7,954 nt of DNA from Nitriliruptoraceae bacterium (GCA_003554005.1 PWEU01000347.1:1-7954); one strand, 5' to 3'; shown: positions 1-6,761, numbered from the stretch's first letter. Numbers and translations are program-made. The notes: a model not told the origin generated them from the letters alone.

Positions 1-1
1 C

Positions 2-571
2 GATGAGCTGGACGTCATCGCACTCGACCACCCGGGGTGGTTCGCCAAGGTCGCCGGGGTGGTCGCCCTGCACGGCGGCTCGGTGGTCGCGGCCGACGCC
101 TTCACCCGCGAGGACGGGCTGGCCTTCGACACCTTCAAGGTCGCACCGCCGTCAGGGACCGGCGGGTCCTGGTGGGCGCGGGTCGAGGGCGATCTCGATG
201 ACGTGGCCGGGGGTCGGCTGGCCGTGCGTGCCAGGGTGCTGCGCAAGGCCCGCACGCAGCGTTCACGACTCGCCAAGCTGCCGCCGGTGACCTCGAAGGT
301 GGTCGCCACCGAGGATCCCGGGGGGCGGGCGACGGTGATCGAGGTACGCACCCTCGACCGCCTCGGCGTGTTGTACGCGATCGCCACCGCGCTGGCGGAG
401 CTGGAGCTCGACATCGTGATGGCGCGGGGGCAGACCCTCGGTCACGAGGTCACCGACGTGTTCTACCTCCGCGACGGCGACGGGGCGCCGCTGTCCCGCG
501 ACCACCTCGCCGAGCTGGAGCTGGCGGTGCTCGGCGCGATCGAGGAGCTGTCCGCCGCCGGGGACGTCTGA
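2..571 (+). CDS. glnD: Bifunctional PII-modifying enzyme GlnD, C-terminal fragment (two ACT domains)
   Basis: This is the last 189 residues of a protein whose start lies upstream of the window; the frame is open from base 2 to a TGA at 569-571. Two ACT-type regulatory domains are visible. The first spans about residues 3-75 (LDVIALDHPGWFAKVAGV, then HGGSVVAADAF). The second spans about residues 112-185 (VIEVRTLDRLGVLYAIATAL, then DVFYLRDGDG). Tandem C-terminal ACT domains with a DRLGVLY-like motif are characteristic of GlnD, which adds and removes a nucleotide on the PII signalling protein in response to glutamine; the ACT pair is the glutamine-sensing part. In actinobacteria the modification studied is adenylylation rather than uridylylation. 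The nucleotidyltransferase and HD domains are outside the window, so catalytic competence cannot be judged. It converges on fumC across a hairpin. A different ACT-repeat protein is possible but less likely. Confidence 0.85.
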   Translation, partial: DELDVIALDHPGWFAKVAGVVALHGGSVVAADAFTREDGLAFDTFKVAPPSGTGGSWWARVEGDLDDVAGGRLAVRARVLRKARTQRSRLAKLPPVTSKVVATEDPGGRATVIEVRTLDRLGVLYAIATALAELELDIVMARGQTLGHEVTDVFYLRDGDGAPLSRDHLAELELAVLGAIEELSAAGDV

Positions 572-617
572 ACGGCTTCGCTGACGGGGGGCGCGGAGGC
601 GGCACGGGCGTGCGGAC

Positions 618-645
618 GCGGGGCGGGGGGCGACCCCCGCCCCGC
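618..645. terminator. Perfect 12-bp GC hairpin between convergent glnD and fumC
   Basis: Bases 618-629 (GCGGGGCGGGGG) pair perfectly with 634-645 (CCCCCGCCCCGC), leaving a GCGA loop that fits the GNRA tetraloop pattern on the plus strand. It sits 46 bases after the glnD stop and 7 bases from the fumC stop, so it is placed to end transcripts from both sides. No T-tract follows on either strand, which is common in GC-rich actinobacteria. Termination activity is inferred from structure and position. Confidence 0.6.
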
Positions 646-652
646 CCCGGCG

Positions 653-2044
653 TCACATCACCCCACCCTCGGTCATCCGCTGGTAGTCGAGGACGCGGTC
701 CAGCGTCTCCTCGGTGACGCCCTCCTCGAGGGCGACCTCCCGCAGGGTCTGCCCGGTCTTGTGGGCCTTCTTGGCGAACTCCGCCGACCGCTCGTAGCCG
801 AGCTCCGGCACCAGGGCGGTGACCTGCATCAGGGACCGTTCGACGTAGGCGGTGCCCTGTCCGGTCTCGGTGGTGCCGGTGATGCCCTTGTCGACGAACA
901 CGCGGGCGACGTTGGCCAGCAGGTTCTCCGACTCGATCACGTTGCGGGCCATCATCGGGATCATGACGTTGAGCTCGAGGTCCCCGGACATGCCGCCGAT
1001 GCCGACCGCGACGTCGTTGCCCATCACCTGGGCGCAGACCTGGCGGACCGACTCCGGGATCACGGGGTTGACCTTGCCCGGCATGATCGAGCTCCCTGGC
1101 TGGATCTCCGGAAGCTGCAGCTCCCCCAGTCCCGTCCGCGGCCCGGACGACAGCCAGCGGATGTCGTTGGCGATCTTGAACATGCTGGCGGCGATCGTCT
1201 TCAGCGCTCCGGACACCTCGACCAGGGCGTCCATCGCCCCCTGGGCGGCGAAGTGGTTCTCCGCCTCGCGGAAGGGCAGCTCCGTGCGCTCGGCCATCAG
1301 CTCGATGACCCGGTCGACGAATCCGGGTGGGCAGTTGATGCCGGTGCCCACCGCGGTGCCACCGAGTGCCAGCTCGTAGATCGACTCCAGCGCCTTGTGC
1401 ACCCGGGCGATGCCCAGCTCGACCTGGCGCGCGTAGCCGCTGAACTCCTGGCCGAGCGTCACCGGGGTGGCGTCCATCAGGTGGGTGCGGCCCGACTTGA
1501 CGACGTCCTGCCACTCGGCCTCCTTGGCGCGCAACGCCGCGGCGAGGTGCTCGAGGGAGGGGACGAGGTGCCCCTTCGCGACCCGGGCCACGGCGACGTG
1601 CACCGAGGTGGGGAAGGTGTCGTTGGAGGACTGCGAGGCGTTGACGTGGTCGTTGGGGTGCACCTTGCTGGAGGTCAGGTCCTCGCCCAGCAGCTGCTTG
1701 GCCCGGTTGGCCACCACCTCGTTGACGTTCATGTTCGTCGAGGTGCCCGACCCGGTCTGGAAGGTGTCCACCGGGAAGTGCTCGTCGAGATCGCCGTTGA
1801 TCACCTCGTCGGCGGCCTGCTTGATCGCCTCGGCGACCTCGGCATCGATGACGCCGGTCTCCTGGTTGGCGGCTGCGGCCGCCCACTTCAGCATCGCGTG
1901 GGCGTGGACGACGTCGAGTGGGACGGGGACGCCCGAGACGGGGAAGTTCTCGACCGCCCGCTGGGTCGACGCCCCCCATAGCGCGTCGATCGGGATCTGC
2001 ATCTCACCCATCGTGTCCTTGGCGGTACGGAACTCGTCGGTCAT
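653..2044 (-). CDS. fumC: Class II fumarate hydratase (fumarase C)
   Basis: A 463-residue cytoplasmic enzyme interconverting fumarate and L-malate in the TCA cycle; class II enzymes are homotetramers needing no iron-sulfur cluster. The superfamily landmarks are all present: TGSGTSTNMNVNEV (97-110), HPNDHVNASQSSNDTFPT (129-146), SGRTHLMDATP (184-194) with His188, GGTAVGTGIN (228-237), and the signature GSSIMPGKVNP (317-327) with Ser318. His188 and Ser318 carry the same numbers as the catalytic pair of E. coli FumC. The His in SGRTHLMD, where aspartase has Gln, argues against aspartate ammonia-lyase. Length is normal for the family. The ATG start is supported by AGGAG at 2057-2061, although the 12-nt spacing is long. 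The gene is divergent from ilvA and convergent with glnD, so it is probably monocistronic. Confidence 0.95.
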   Translation of the reverse strand: MTDEFRTAKDTMGEMQIPIDALWGASTQRAVENFPVSGVPVPLDVVHAHAMLKWAAAAANQETGVIDAEVAEAIKQAADEVINGDLDEHFPVDTFQTGSGTSTNMNVNEVVANRAKQLLGEDLTSSKVHPNDHVNASQSSNDTFPTSVHVAVARVAKGHLVPSLEHLAAALRAKEAEWQDVVKSGRTHLMDATPVTLGQEFSGYARQVELGIARVHKALESIYELALGGTAVGTGINCPPGFVDRVIELMAERTELPFREAENHFAAQGAMDALVEVSGALKTIAASMFKIANDIRWLSSGPRTGLGELQLPEIQPGSSIMPGKVNPVIPESVRQVCAQVMGNDVAVGIGGMSGDLELNVMIPMMARNVIESENLLANVARVFVDKGITGTTETGQGTAYVERSLMQVTALVPELGYERSAEFAKKAHKTGQTLREVALEEGVTEETLDRVLDYQRMTEGGVM

Positions 2045-2093
2045 GGTGGCTGCTCGCTCCTGTGGCGCGGTCGGTTGGGGTTACTCGTAGGCG

Positions 2094-2099
2094 ACGCTA
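2094..2099 (-). promoter_or_regulatory. Candidate -10 element for fumC
   Basis: On the minus strand the hexamer TAGCGT fits the TANNNT pattern of actinobacterial housekeeping -10 boxes. It lies 49 bases upstream of the fumC ATG and ahead of its AGGAG. No convincing -35 box is visible, so this rests on one short match in AT-poor DNA. Confidence 0.3.
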
Positions 2100-2127
2100 G
2101 TGAACGCTCGCCGATGGCGTCGGGGTC

Positions 2128-2133
2128 TAGGCT
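2128..2133 (+). promoter_or_regulatory. Candidate -10 element for the threonine lyase gene
   Basis: TAGGCT fits TANNNT and lies 27 bases before the GTG start. Transcription beginning about 7 bases further on would give a leader of roughly 20 nt that still contains the GAGGGAG ribosome site at 2145-2151. No clear -35 box is seen at the usual spacing. Confidence 0.3.
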
Positions 2134-2160
2134 CGGGAAGCGCCGAGGGAGCGAGGGGTC

Positions 2161-3369
2161 GTGGAGCTGGTCACGCTGGACGCCGTGCGCGAGGCCGCTG
2201 AGCGCATCGCCGGCGTCACCCACGTCACGCCTGTCCAGCGCTCGCGGGCCCTGAGCGAGCGGGTCGGCACCGAGGTGCTCCTCAAGTGCGAGAACCTCCA
2301 GCGGACGGGGTCGTTCAAGCTGCGTGGCGCCTACAACCGCATCTCGCAGCTGACCGAGGAGGAGCGGGCCCGGGGCGTGGTCTGCGCCTCGGCCGGCAAC
2401 CACGCCCAGGGGGTGGCGCTGGCCGCCACCCTGCAGGGGGGGCGCTCGACGGTGTTCATGCCCGTGGAGGCGCCGCTGCCCAAGCTCGATGCCACGGTGT
2501 CCTACGGCGCCAGGGTGCGCACCGAGGGCGAGACCTTCGACGACGCCATGGCGGCGGCGCGGGCCTTCACCGCCGAGCACGACGCGGTGTTCGTCCACCC
2601 CTTCGACCATGAGGATGTCATCGCGGGCCAGGGCACGCTCGGGCTCGAGGTGGTCCAGCAGGTGGAGGAGTTCGGCACGGTCGTGGTGTGCCTCGGGGGC
2701 GGCGGACTGCTGTCGGGGATCGCCGTCGCGGTCCGGGGCTTGCGTCCCGACGTGCGCATCATCGGGGTCCAGGCCGAGGGGTGCGCCGCCTTCGGGCCCT
2801 CGCTGCAGGCGGGCCATCCGCTCACGCTGCCCGCCTCCTCCACGATCGCCGACGGCATCGCGGTCAAGCGTCCGGGGGAGCTGACCCTGGCGCACGTGGA
2901 GGCGCTGGTCGACGAGGTGATCACGGTCACCGACGACGAGTTGGCCTCAGCGGTGGTGTTGCTGCTGGAGCGGGCGAAGCTGGTCACCGAGCCCGCGGGG
3001 GCCGCCGCGGTCGCCGCGCTGATGGCCGGCAAGGTCACCGGTCCGGGCCCCATCGTCGCGACCCTGTCCGGCGGCAACATCGACCCGCTGGTCCTGCAGC
3101 ACCTGGTGACGGGCGGGCTGGCCTCGGTGGGGCGGTATGCGACCCTGCGGACCCGCGTCACCGACGCTCCGGGGGCCCTGTCGCGGCTGCTGGCCCTGGT
3201 CGCCGAGGAGCGGGCCAACGTCGTCGGGGTCGCCCACCACCGCCTCGAGCACCGGTTGGAGCTCGGCCAGGTGGATGTGATCCTGGAGCTCGAGACGCGG
3301 GGGCACGACCACGTCGCGCGCCTGACCGGCGCCCTCGAGGACGCCGGGTACGCGGTCCGGCCCGTGTGA
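2161..3369 (+). CDS. ilvA: Threonine ammonia-lyase (threonine dehydratase) with C-terminal ACT-like domain
   Basis: A 402-residue pyridoxal-phosphate enzyme that deaminates L-threonine to 2-oxobutanoate, the first committed step toward isoleucine. The catalytic domain is about residues 1-320. SFKLRGA (51-57) holds Lys53, the expected PLP Schiff-base lysine. SAGNHAQG (77-84) and the phosphate-binding loop GGGGLLSGIA (179-188) are intact, and SGGNID (303-308) closes the domain. Residues 327-402 (RTRVTDAPGALSRLL, then NVVGVAHHR) look like an ACT domain, which usually gives allosteric control. That domain and the length separate it from the roughly 330-residue catabolic TdcB type, but whether isoleucine inhibits it cannot be read here. 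The GTG start is chosen because GAGGGAG (2145-2151) precedes it by 9 nt and the N-terminus fits the family. It is divergent from fumC, with 63 nt to the next gene. Confidence 0.9.
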   Translation: MELVTLDAVREAAERIAGVTHVTPVQRSRALSERVGTEVLLKCENLQRTGSFKLRGAYNRISQLTEEERARGVVCASAGNHAQGVALAATLQGGRSTVFMPVEAPLPKLDATVSYGARVRTEGETFDDAMAAARAFTAEHDAVFVHPFDHEDVIAGQGTLGLEVVQQVEEFGTVVVCLGGGGLLSGIAVAVRGLRPDVRIIGVQAEGCAAFGPSLQAGHPLTLPASSTIADGIAVKRPGELTLAHVEALVDEVITVTDDELASAVVLLLERAKLVTEPAGAAAVAALMAGKVTGPGPIVATLSGGNIDPLVLQHLVTGGLASVGRYATLRTRVTDAPGALSRLLALVAEERANVVGVAHHRLEHRLELGQVDVILELETRGHDHVARLTGALEDAGYAVRPV

Positions 3370-3432
3370 CGCTCGGTACCGTGGCGGCGAGGCCGCCGGA
3401 CCGGGTGGCGGGACGTCGGGAGGGCAGATCGC

Positions 3433-4482
3433 ATGGACGAGCCACGCCCGCCCGGGATGCCGCCACCGCCACCGGAGGACCGCTCCGGGTCACCCGAGGG
3501 CCGTTCCGGGTCACCCGATGGCCGTTCCGGGCCACCCGATGGCCGTTCCGGGCCACCCGAGGGCCGTTCCGGGCCACCCGAGGGCCGTTCCGGGCCACCC
3601 GACGCGGATCCGGAGGGGCCGCCCCCACCCCCGGTGGTGCCGCGATCCACCTCGGTGCCGGCAGCCGGCAGCAGCGGCTCTCCGCGGTCTGGGGACCCCG
3701 GGAGCGCGCGGCCACGACGTCGCCGGTGGCCGCTGGTGGTGGCGCTGCTGGCGGTCGTCGTCGGGGTGCCGCTCGCCCTGTTCGTGGGCACCGGCCTGCC
3801 GGGGGAGCCTGAGCCGACCGCGTCACCCGATGGCGCCACCGACGGCCAGGCCGCCGAGCCGGAGGGTGACGACGGCGGGCCGGACGACGGGGAGCCGAAC
3901 CGCGGGGGGCCGGACCGCGGGGGGCCGGACCGCGGGGGGCCGGAGGATGACGGACCGGGGGCGCCTCCGGTCGACCCCGACGCCGAGCTCGAGCCCCTCG
4001 ACCTCGACGTCCTCGACGGGCGGGACCTCGTCTACGGTCGCCTGCTGACCGACATCGACGCCTCCGAGCGCGCGATGATCGCCTTCCAGGATGGACTGGC
4101 CGACACCTTCAACGATCCCGACAGCCCCGAGGCGGCCCTGGAGGGCGCCAGCGAGGTGGCCGCCGACGGTCAGGCAGCGCTGCTCGAGGTCCGTGAGCGG
4201 CTGGTCGACCCCGTCGACGACCCCGGCGCCGAGCGGGTGCGCGCGCTGTACGTCGACCACCTCGACTCCTGGGAGGTGTTCATGGCGGCCGTGGCCGAGG
4301 ACCCCCTGATGGTGTTCCAGCAGAGCGAGGCCGGGTTCACCGTGACCATCAACGCGACGGCCGACGCGTTCGCCCGGGCGCTGGAGGCCGAACTGCCCGA
4401 CGACGTCGACGCCGAGGTGGCACGGTTCGCCGACGGCATCCTTGATCGCGGCTTCCGCGGCCTCGGCTACGCGGACGTCTGA
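3433..4482 (+). CDS. Unrecognised single-pass membrane protein with Pro/Gly/Asp-rich repeats and a helical C-terminal domain
   Basis: I do not recognise this 349-residue protein. Visible parts in order: a Pro-rich N-terminus (1-15); six tandem heptapeptides of GRSGPPE/D type (16-57); a second Pro/Ser/Gly stretch to about 92; a basic RPRRRR cluster (93-98); one hydrophobic helix (about 99-120, WPLVVALLAVVVGVPLALFV); an acidic Gly/Pro/Asp segment (124-185) with three RGGPD/E repeats (157-171); and a C-terminal domain (about 186-349) that looks mostly helical and acidic. The basic cluster before the helix predicts a cytoplasmic N-terminus and an exported C-terminus. A substrate- or partner-binding ectodomain is possible but unproven. 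There is no lipobox, sortase motif or cysteine. GGGAGGG at 3418-3424, 8 nt before the ATG, fixes the start. It could be co-transcribed with ilvA, or use its own promoter; TACCGT at 3377-3382 is a possible -10. The ORF itself is secure; the function is unknown. Confidence 0.85.
   Translation: MDEPRPPGMPPPPPEDRSGSPEGRSGSPDGRSGPPDGRSGPPEGRSGPPEGRSGPPDADPEGPPPPPVVPRSTSVPAAGSSGSPRSGDPGSARPRRRRWPLVVALLAVVVGVPLALFVGTGLPGEPEPTASPDGATDGQAAEPEGDDGGPDDGEPNRGGPDRGGPDRGGPEDDGPGAPPVDPDAELEPLDLDVLDGRDLVYGRLLTDIDASERAMIAFQDGLADTFNDPDSPEAALEGASEVAADGQAALLEVRERLVDPVDDPGAERVRALYVDHLDSWEVFMAAVAEDPLMVFQQSEAGFTVTINATADAFARALEAELPDDVDAEVARFADGILDRGFRGLGYADV
3478..3603 (+). repeat. 21-bp tandem repeat, six copies, encoding GRSGPPE/D
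   Basis: Six directly adjacent 21-base units encode DRSGSPE, GRSGSPD, GRSGPPD, GRSGPPE, GRSGPPE and GRSGPPD (residues 16-57 of the membrane protein). Copies 4 and 5 are identical. Differences are confined to a TCA/CCA switch (Ser to Pro), the last codon (GAG, GAT or GAC, always acidic) and the first two codons of copy 1. The near-identity at DNA level points to recent slippage or unequal exchange. Confidence 0.95.
3901..3945 (+). repeat. 15-bp tandem repeat, three copies, encoding RGGPD/E
   Basis: Three adjacent units of CGCGGGGGGCCGGAC encode RGGPD, RGGPD and RGGPE just outside the predicted membrane helix. Only the last base differs in the third copy. The units are rich in G-runs (six consecutive G each), which favours slippage. 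Confidence 0.95.
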
Positions 4483-4485
4483 CCC

Positions 4486-4535
4486 CGCCGGCACCTGGTG
4501 GCGTCCGCCGGCGCCTGGTGGCGTCCGCCGGCGCC
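4486..4535. repeat. 20-bp tandem repeat (2.5 copies) in the convergent intergenic gap, with terminator-like palindromes
   Basis: Units begin at 4486, 4506 and 4526; the first two differ at a single base (A4493 against G4513) and the third is cut short. Each starts with CGCCGGCG or CGCCGGCA. CGCCGGCG is its own reverse complement, so 4506-4513 can pair with 4526-4533 to form an 8-bp stem around a 12-nt loop. The array lies directly after the stop of the membrane-protein gene (4482) and just before the ecm stop (4559), where a two-way terminator is expected. No T-tract is present, so the terminator role is inference. Confidence 0.75.
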
Positions 4536-4558
4536 CGCGACGCCCAGTGGGGGACCGG

Positions 4559-6601
4559 TCAGGCGGGCGCGAGGTCCCGGCCGACCAGCTCCGCGACCTC
4601 AGCCAGCACGTCGGTGAGCGCGTAGTCCTTGGGGGTGAACACCGCGGCGACACCCGCGGCACGTAAGGTCGCCGCATCGGCGCTCGGGATGATGCCACCG
4701 ACCACCACGGGCACCTCCACGCCCTCGGCGCGCAGCCCCTCGACCACCTGGGGGACCAGGGCCAGGTGCGATCCCGACAGGATCGACAGCCCGACCACGT
4801 GGACGTCCTCGTCCACCGCCGCCCGCACGATCTGGGCCGGGGGCAGCCGGATGCCCTCGTAGATCACCTCCATGCCGAGGTCCCGGGCCCGGATCGCGAC
4901 CTGCTCGGCGCCGTTGGAGTGGCCGTCGAGGCCTGGCTTCCCAACCAGGATCCGCAGCCGCCGTCCGATCCGCTCCTCGACGGCTCTGACCTGGGCCCTG
5001 GCTGCCTCGAGATTGGAGGGGCCCGATGCGGAGCTGGCCGTCGACGCGTCGGAGACGCCGGTCGGCCCCCGGTACTCGCCGAAGATCTCCCGCAGGACGC
5101 CGGACCACTCGCCGGTGGTCCCCCCCGCCTTCGCGCAGGCGATCGAGGCGGGCATCAGGTTCTCGTCGCTGGCCGCGACCCGCCGGAGCTCCTCGAGCGC
5201 CGCCGTGACGGCCGCCTCGTCGCGTTCCGCGCGCCAGGCTTCCAGGCGGGCGAGCTGCTCGGCCTCCGCGGCCGGATCGACCACCAGGATGCCGCCCTCG
5301 GCGTCGACCAGGGGCGAGGGCTCGGCGGTGGTGAAGGCGTTGACGCCGACCACAGCCTGCTCGCCGCTCTCGATGCGGCGCAGGCGCTGGGCGTTGGAGT
5401 CGACGAGTTGCGACTTCATCAGGTCGACCGCCTGCATGGCTCCGCCGTGCGCCAGCACCTCGTCGAGCAGCTCGGTGGCGCCGTCGACCAGCGCGGCGAC
5501 CTTGGCCTCCATGACGTGGCTGCCGTCGAAGAGGTCGCCGTTCTCGAGCAGGTCGGTCTCCAGCGCCAGCACCTGCTGCATGCGCAGGGACAGCTGCTGG
5601 TCCCAGGGGCGGGGGAGCCCCAGCGCCTCGTTCCACGCCGGCAGCTGCACCGCGCGCGCCCGGGCGTCACGGGAAAGGGTCACGCCGAGCATCTCGATCA
5701 GGATGCGGGTGATGTTGTTCTCCGGCTGCTGCTCGGTGAGTCCCAGGGAGTTGACCTGGACGCCGTAGCGGAAGCGCTTGAGCTTCTCGTCGGTGACGCC
5801 GTACCGCTCGGTCGTGATCCGTTCCCAGAGCTCGACGAAGGCGCGCATCTTCGCCACCTCCTCGACGAACCGGATACCGGCGTTGACGAAGAAGGAGATG
5901 CGCCCCACGACCTGGCCGAACTCCTCCTCGGGTACCTGGCCGCGGTCACGCACCGCATCGAGCACGGCGATCGCGTTCGCCAGGGCGAAGGCCAGCTCCT
6001 GGACCGGGGTCGCACCCGCCTCCTGCAGGTGGTAGCTGCAGATGTTGATCGGGTTCCACCTCGGCACGCCTGTGACCGTGTAGGCGAGCACGTCGGTGGT
6101 CAGCCGCATCGAGGGCTCAGGTGGGAACGCGTAGGTGCCGCGGGAGAGGTACTCCTTGAGGATGTCGTTCTGGGTCGTGCCGGCGAGCTTCGCCGCGTCC
6201 GCGCCCTGCTCCTCGGCGACGGCGATGTACAGCGCCAGCAGCCACATGGCGGTGGCGTTGATGGTCATCGACGTGTTCATCTGCTCCAGGGGGATGTCCT
6301 CGAACAGCTGCCGCATGTCGCCGAGGTGGCTGATGGGCACCCCGACCTTGCCGACCTCACCTCGCGCCAGCACGTGGTCGGCGTCGTAGCCGGTCTGGGT
6401 GGGCAGGTCGAAGGCGACGCTCAACCCGGTCTGCCCCTTGGCGAGATTGGTGCGGTACAGCTCGTTCGACGCCTGCGCCGAGGAGTGCCCCGAGTAGGTG
6501 CGCATCAGCCACGGCCGGTCACGCTCCGGGAGTCGTCCCGCGTTGGCGCTGGCAGCGCTCGCGTTCTCCGATGTGCCCGTCGACCCTGCCGTCCCTGTCA
6601 C
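4559..6601 (-). CDS. ecm: Ethylmalonyl-CoA mutase (coenzyme B12-dependent acyl-CoA mutase, MeaA/Ecm type)
   Basis: A 680-residue cytoplasmic mutase that rearranges (2R)-ethylmalonyl-CoA to methylsuccinyl-CoA in the ethylmalonyl-CoA pathway. Residues about 28-512 form the substrate-binding barrel domain: RTYSGHSS (34-41, Tyr36 aligning with a substrate-contacting Tyr of methylmalonyl-CoA mutase), FDLPTQTGYD (64-73), ICSYHLQEAG (187-196) with His191, and NSLGLTEQQPENN (284-296). A Ser/Ala-rich linker (about 515-530) leads to the cobalamin domain with DGHSNGAEQ (559-567), His561 as predicted cobalt ligand, then GLSILSGSH (604-612) and VGGIIP (634-639). DGHSNGAEQ, where methylmalonyl-CoA mutases have DGHDRG, together with length and single-chain form, points to Ecm. 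The open frame runs much further upstream, but GTG at 6599-6601 is chosen because GGGAGG (6609-6614) sits 7 nt before it and homology begins near residue 28. No small mutase subunit or MeaB-type chaperone gene is adjacent. Mutase family certain; Ecm rather than Mcm likely. Confidence 0.9.
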   Translation of the reverse strand: MTGTAGSTGTSENASAASANAGRLPERDRPWLMRTYSGHSSAQASNELYRTNLAKGQTGLSVAFDLPTQTGYDADHVLARGEVGKVGVPISHLGDMRQLFEDIPLEQMNTSMTINATAMWLLALYIAVAEEQGADAAKLAGTTQNDILKEYLSRGTYAFPPEPSMRLTTDVLAYTVTGVPRWNPINICSYHLQEAGATPVQELAFALANAIAVLDAVRDRGQVPEEEFGQVVGRISFFVNAGIRFVEEVAKMRAFVELWERITTERYGVTDEKLKRFRYGVQVNSLGLTEQQPENNITRILIEMLGVTLSRDARARAVQLPAWNEALGLPRPWDQQLSLRMQQVLALETDLLENGDLFDGSHVMEAKVAALVDGATELLDEVLAHGGAMQAVDLMKSQLVDSNAQRLRRIESGEQAVVGVNAFTTAEPSPLVDAEGGILVVDPAAEAEQLARLEAWRAERDEAAVTAALEELRRVAASDENLMPASIACAKAGGTTGEWSGVLREIFGEYRGPTGVSDASTASSASGPSNLEAARAQVRAVEERIGRRLRILVGKPGLDGHSNGAEQVAIRARDLGMEVIYEGIRLPPAQIVRAAVDEDVHVVGLSILSGSHLALVPQVVEGLRAEGVEVPVVVGGIIPSADAATLRAAGVAAVFTPKDYALTDVLAEVAELVGRDLAPA

Positions 6602-6608
6602 GGTGCCA

Positions 6609-6614
6609 CCTCCC
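6609..6614 (-). promoter_or_regulatory. Ribosome binding site that fixes the ecm GTG start
   Basis: GGGAGG on the minus strand lies 7 nt upstream of GTG 6601. The frame stays open for about 420 more codons upstream because of the high GC content, so this site decides the start. The upstream extension would cover the divergent peptidase gene in antisense and shows no family similarity. Confidence 0.8.
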
Positions 6615-6661
6615 GTTGCTGGCCGTGGCCCGGCCGCAAGCTCGCGATGAGGCCTATCTGG

Positions 6662-6667
6662 AGGGTA
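6662..6667 (-). promoter_or_regulatory. Candidate -10 element for ecm
   Basis: TACCCT on the minus strand matches TANNNT and would give a leader of roughly 50 nt before the ecm GTG. No clear -35 box is visible. The rest of the 210-base divergent gap (6602-6811) holds the peptidase promoter candidate and a hairpin; I saw no RNA gene in it. Confidence 0.25.
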
Positions 6668-6738
6668 GCTGTGGCGCCATTGCAGATCCGTGTCGGAGGC
6701 CGCACGGGCCGAGGTGGCCACCCGGGCTGCACACCCGT

Positions 6739-6744
6739 TAGCGT
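6739..6744 (+). promoter_or_regulatory. Candidate -10 element for the M23 peptidase gene
   Basis: TAGCGT, followed by C as in the fumC candidate, fits TANNNT and lies 67 bases before the ATG. A transcript starting here would carry the hairpin at 6762-6787 in its leader. No convincing -35 box is seen. Confidence 0.3.
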
Positions 6745-6761
6745 CCAGGACCCGTTCCGAT

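Noticed and set aside
450..1979. Long open frames overlapping fumC on both strands (for example 450-1979 minus and 761-1981 plus)
   Set aside because: They have shadow composition (Arg, Gly, Pro, His runs) and no recognisable motifs, while the fumC frame holds all family signatures.
653..2044. Aspartate ammonia-lyase instead of fumarase
   Set aside because: The VIPE after GSSIMPGKVNP recalls aspartase, but SGRTHLMD with His188 matches class II fumarases, and mycobacterial fumarase has a similar VLPE.
2161..3369. Serine racemase or catabolic TdcB-type threonine lyase
   Set aside because: Both belong to the same PLP fold, but they usually stop near 320-340 residues. The extra ACT-like C-terminus favours the regulated type. 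Substrate preference is still not proven by sequence alone.
3478..3603. CRISPR array
   Set aside because: The six units are directly adjacent with no spacers and encode an in-frame heptapeptide repeat.
2502..3839. Long minus-strand open frame opposite ilvA and the membrane-protein gene
   Set aside because: It is a Ser/Arg/Pro-rich antisense frame kept open by GC content and by the 21-bp repeat, whose unit is a multiple of three and so stays open in several frames. It spans two real genes and their gap.
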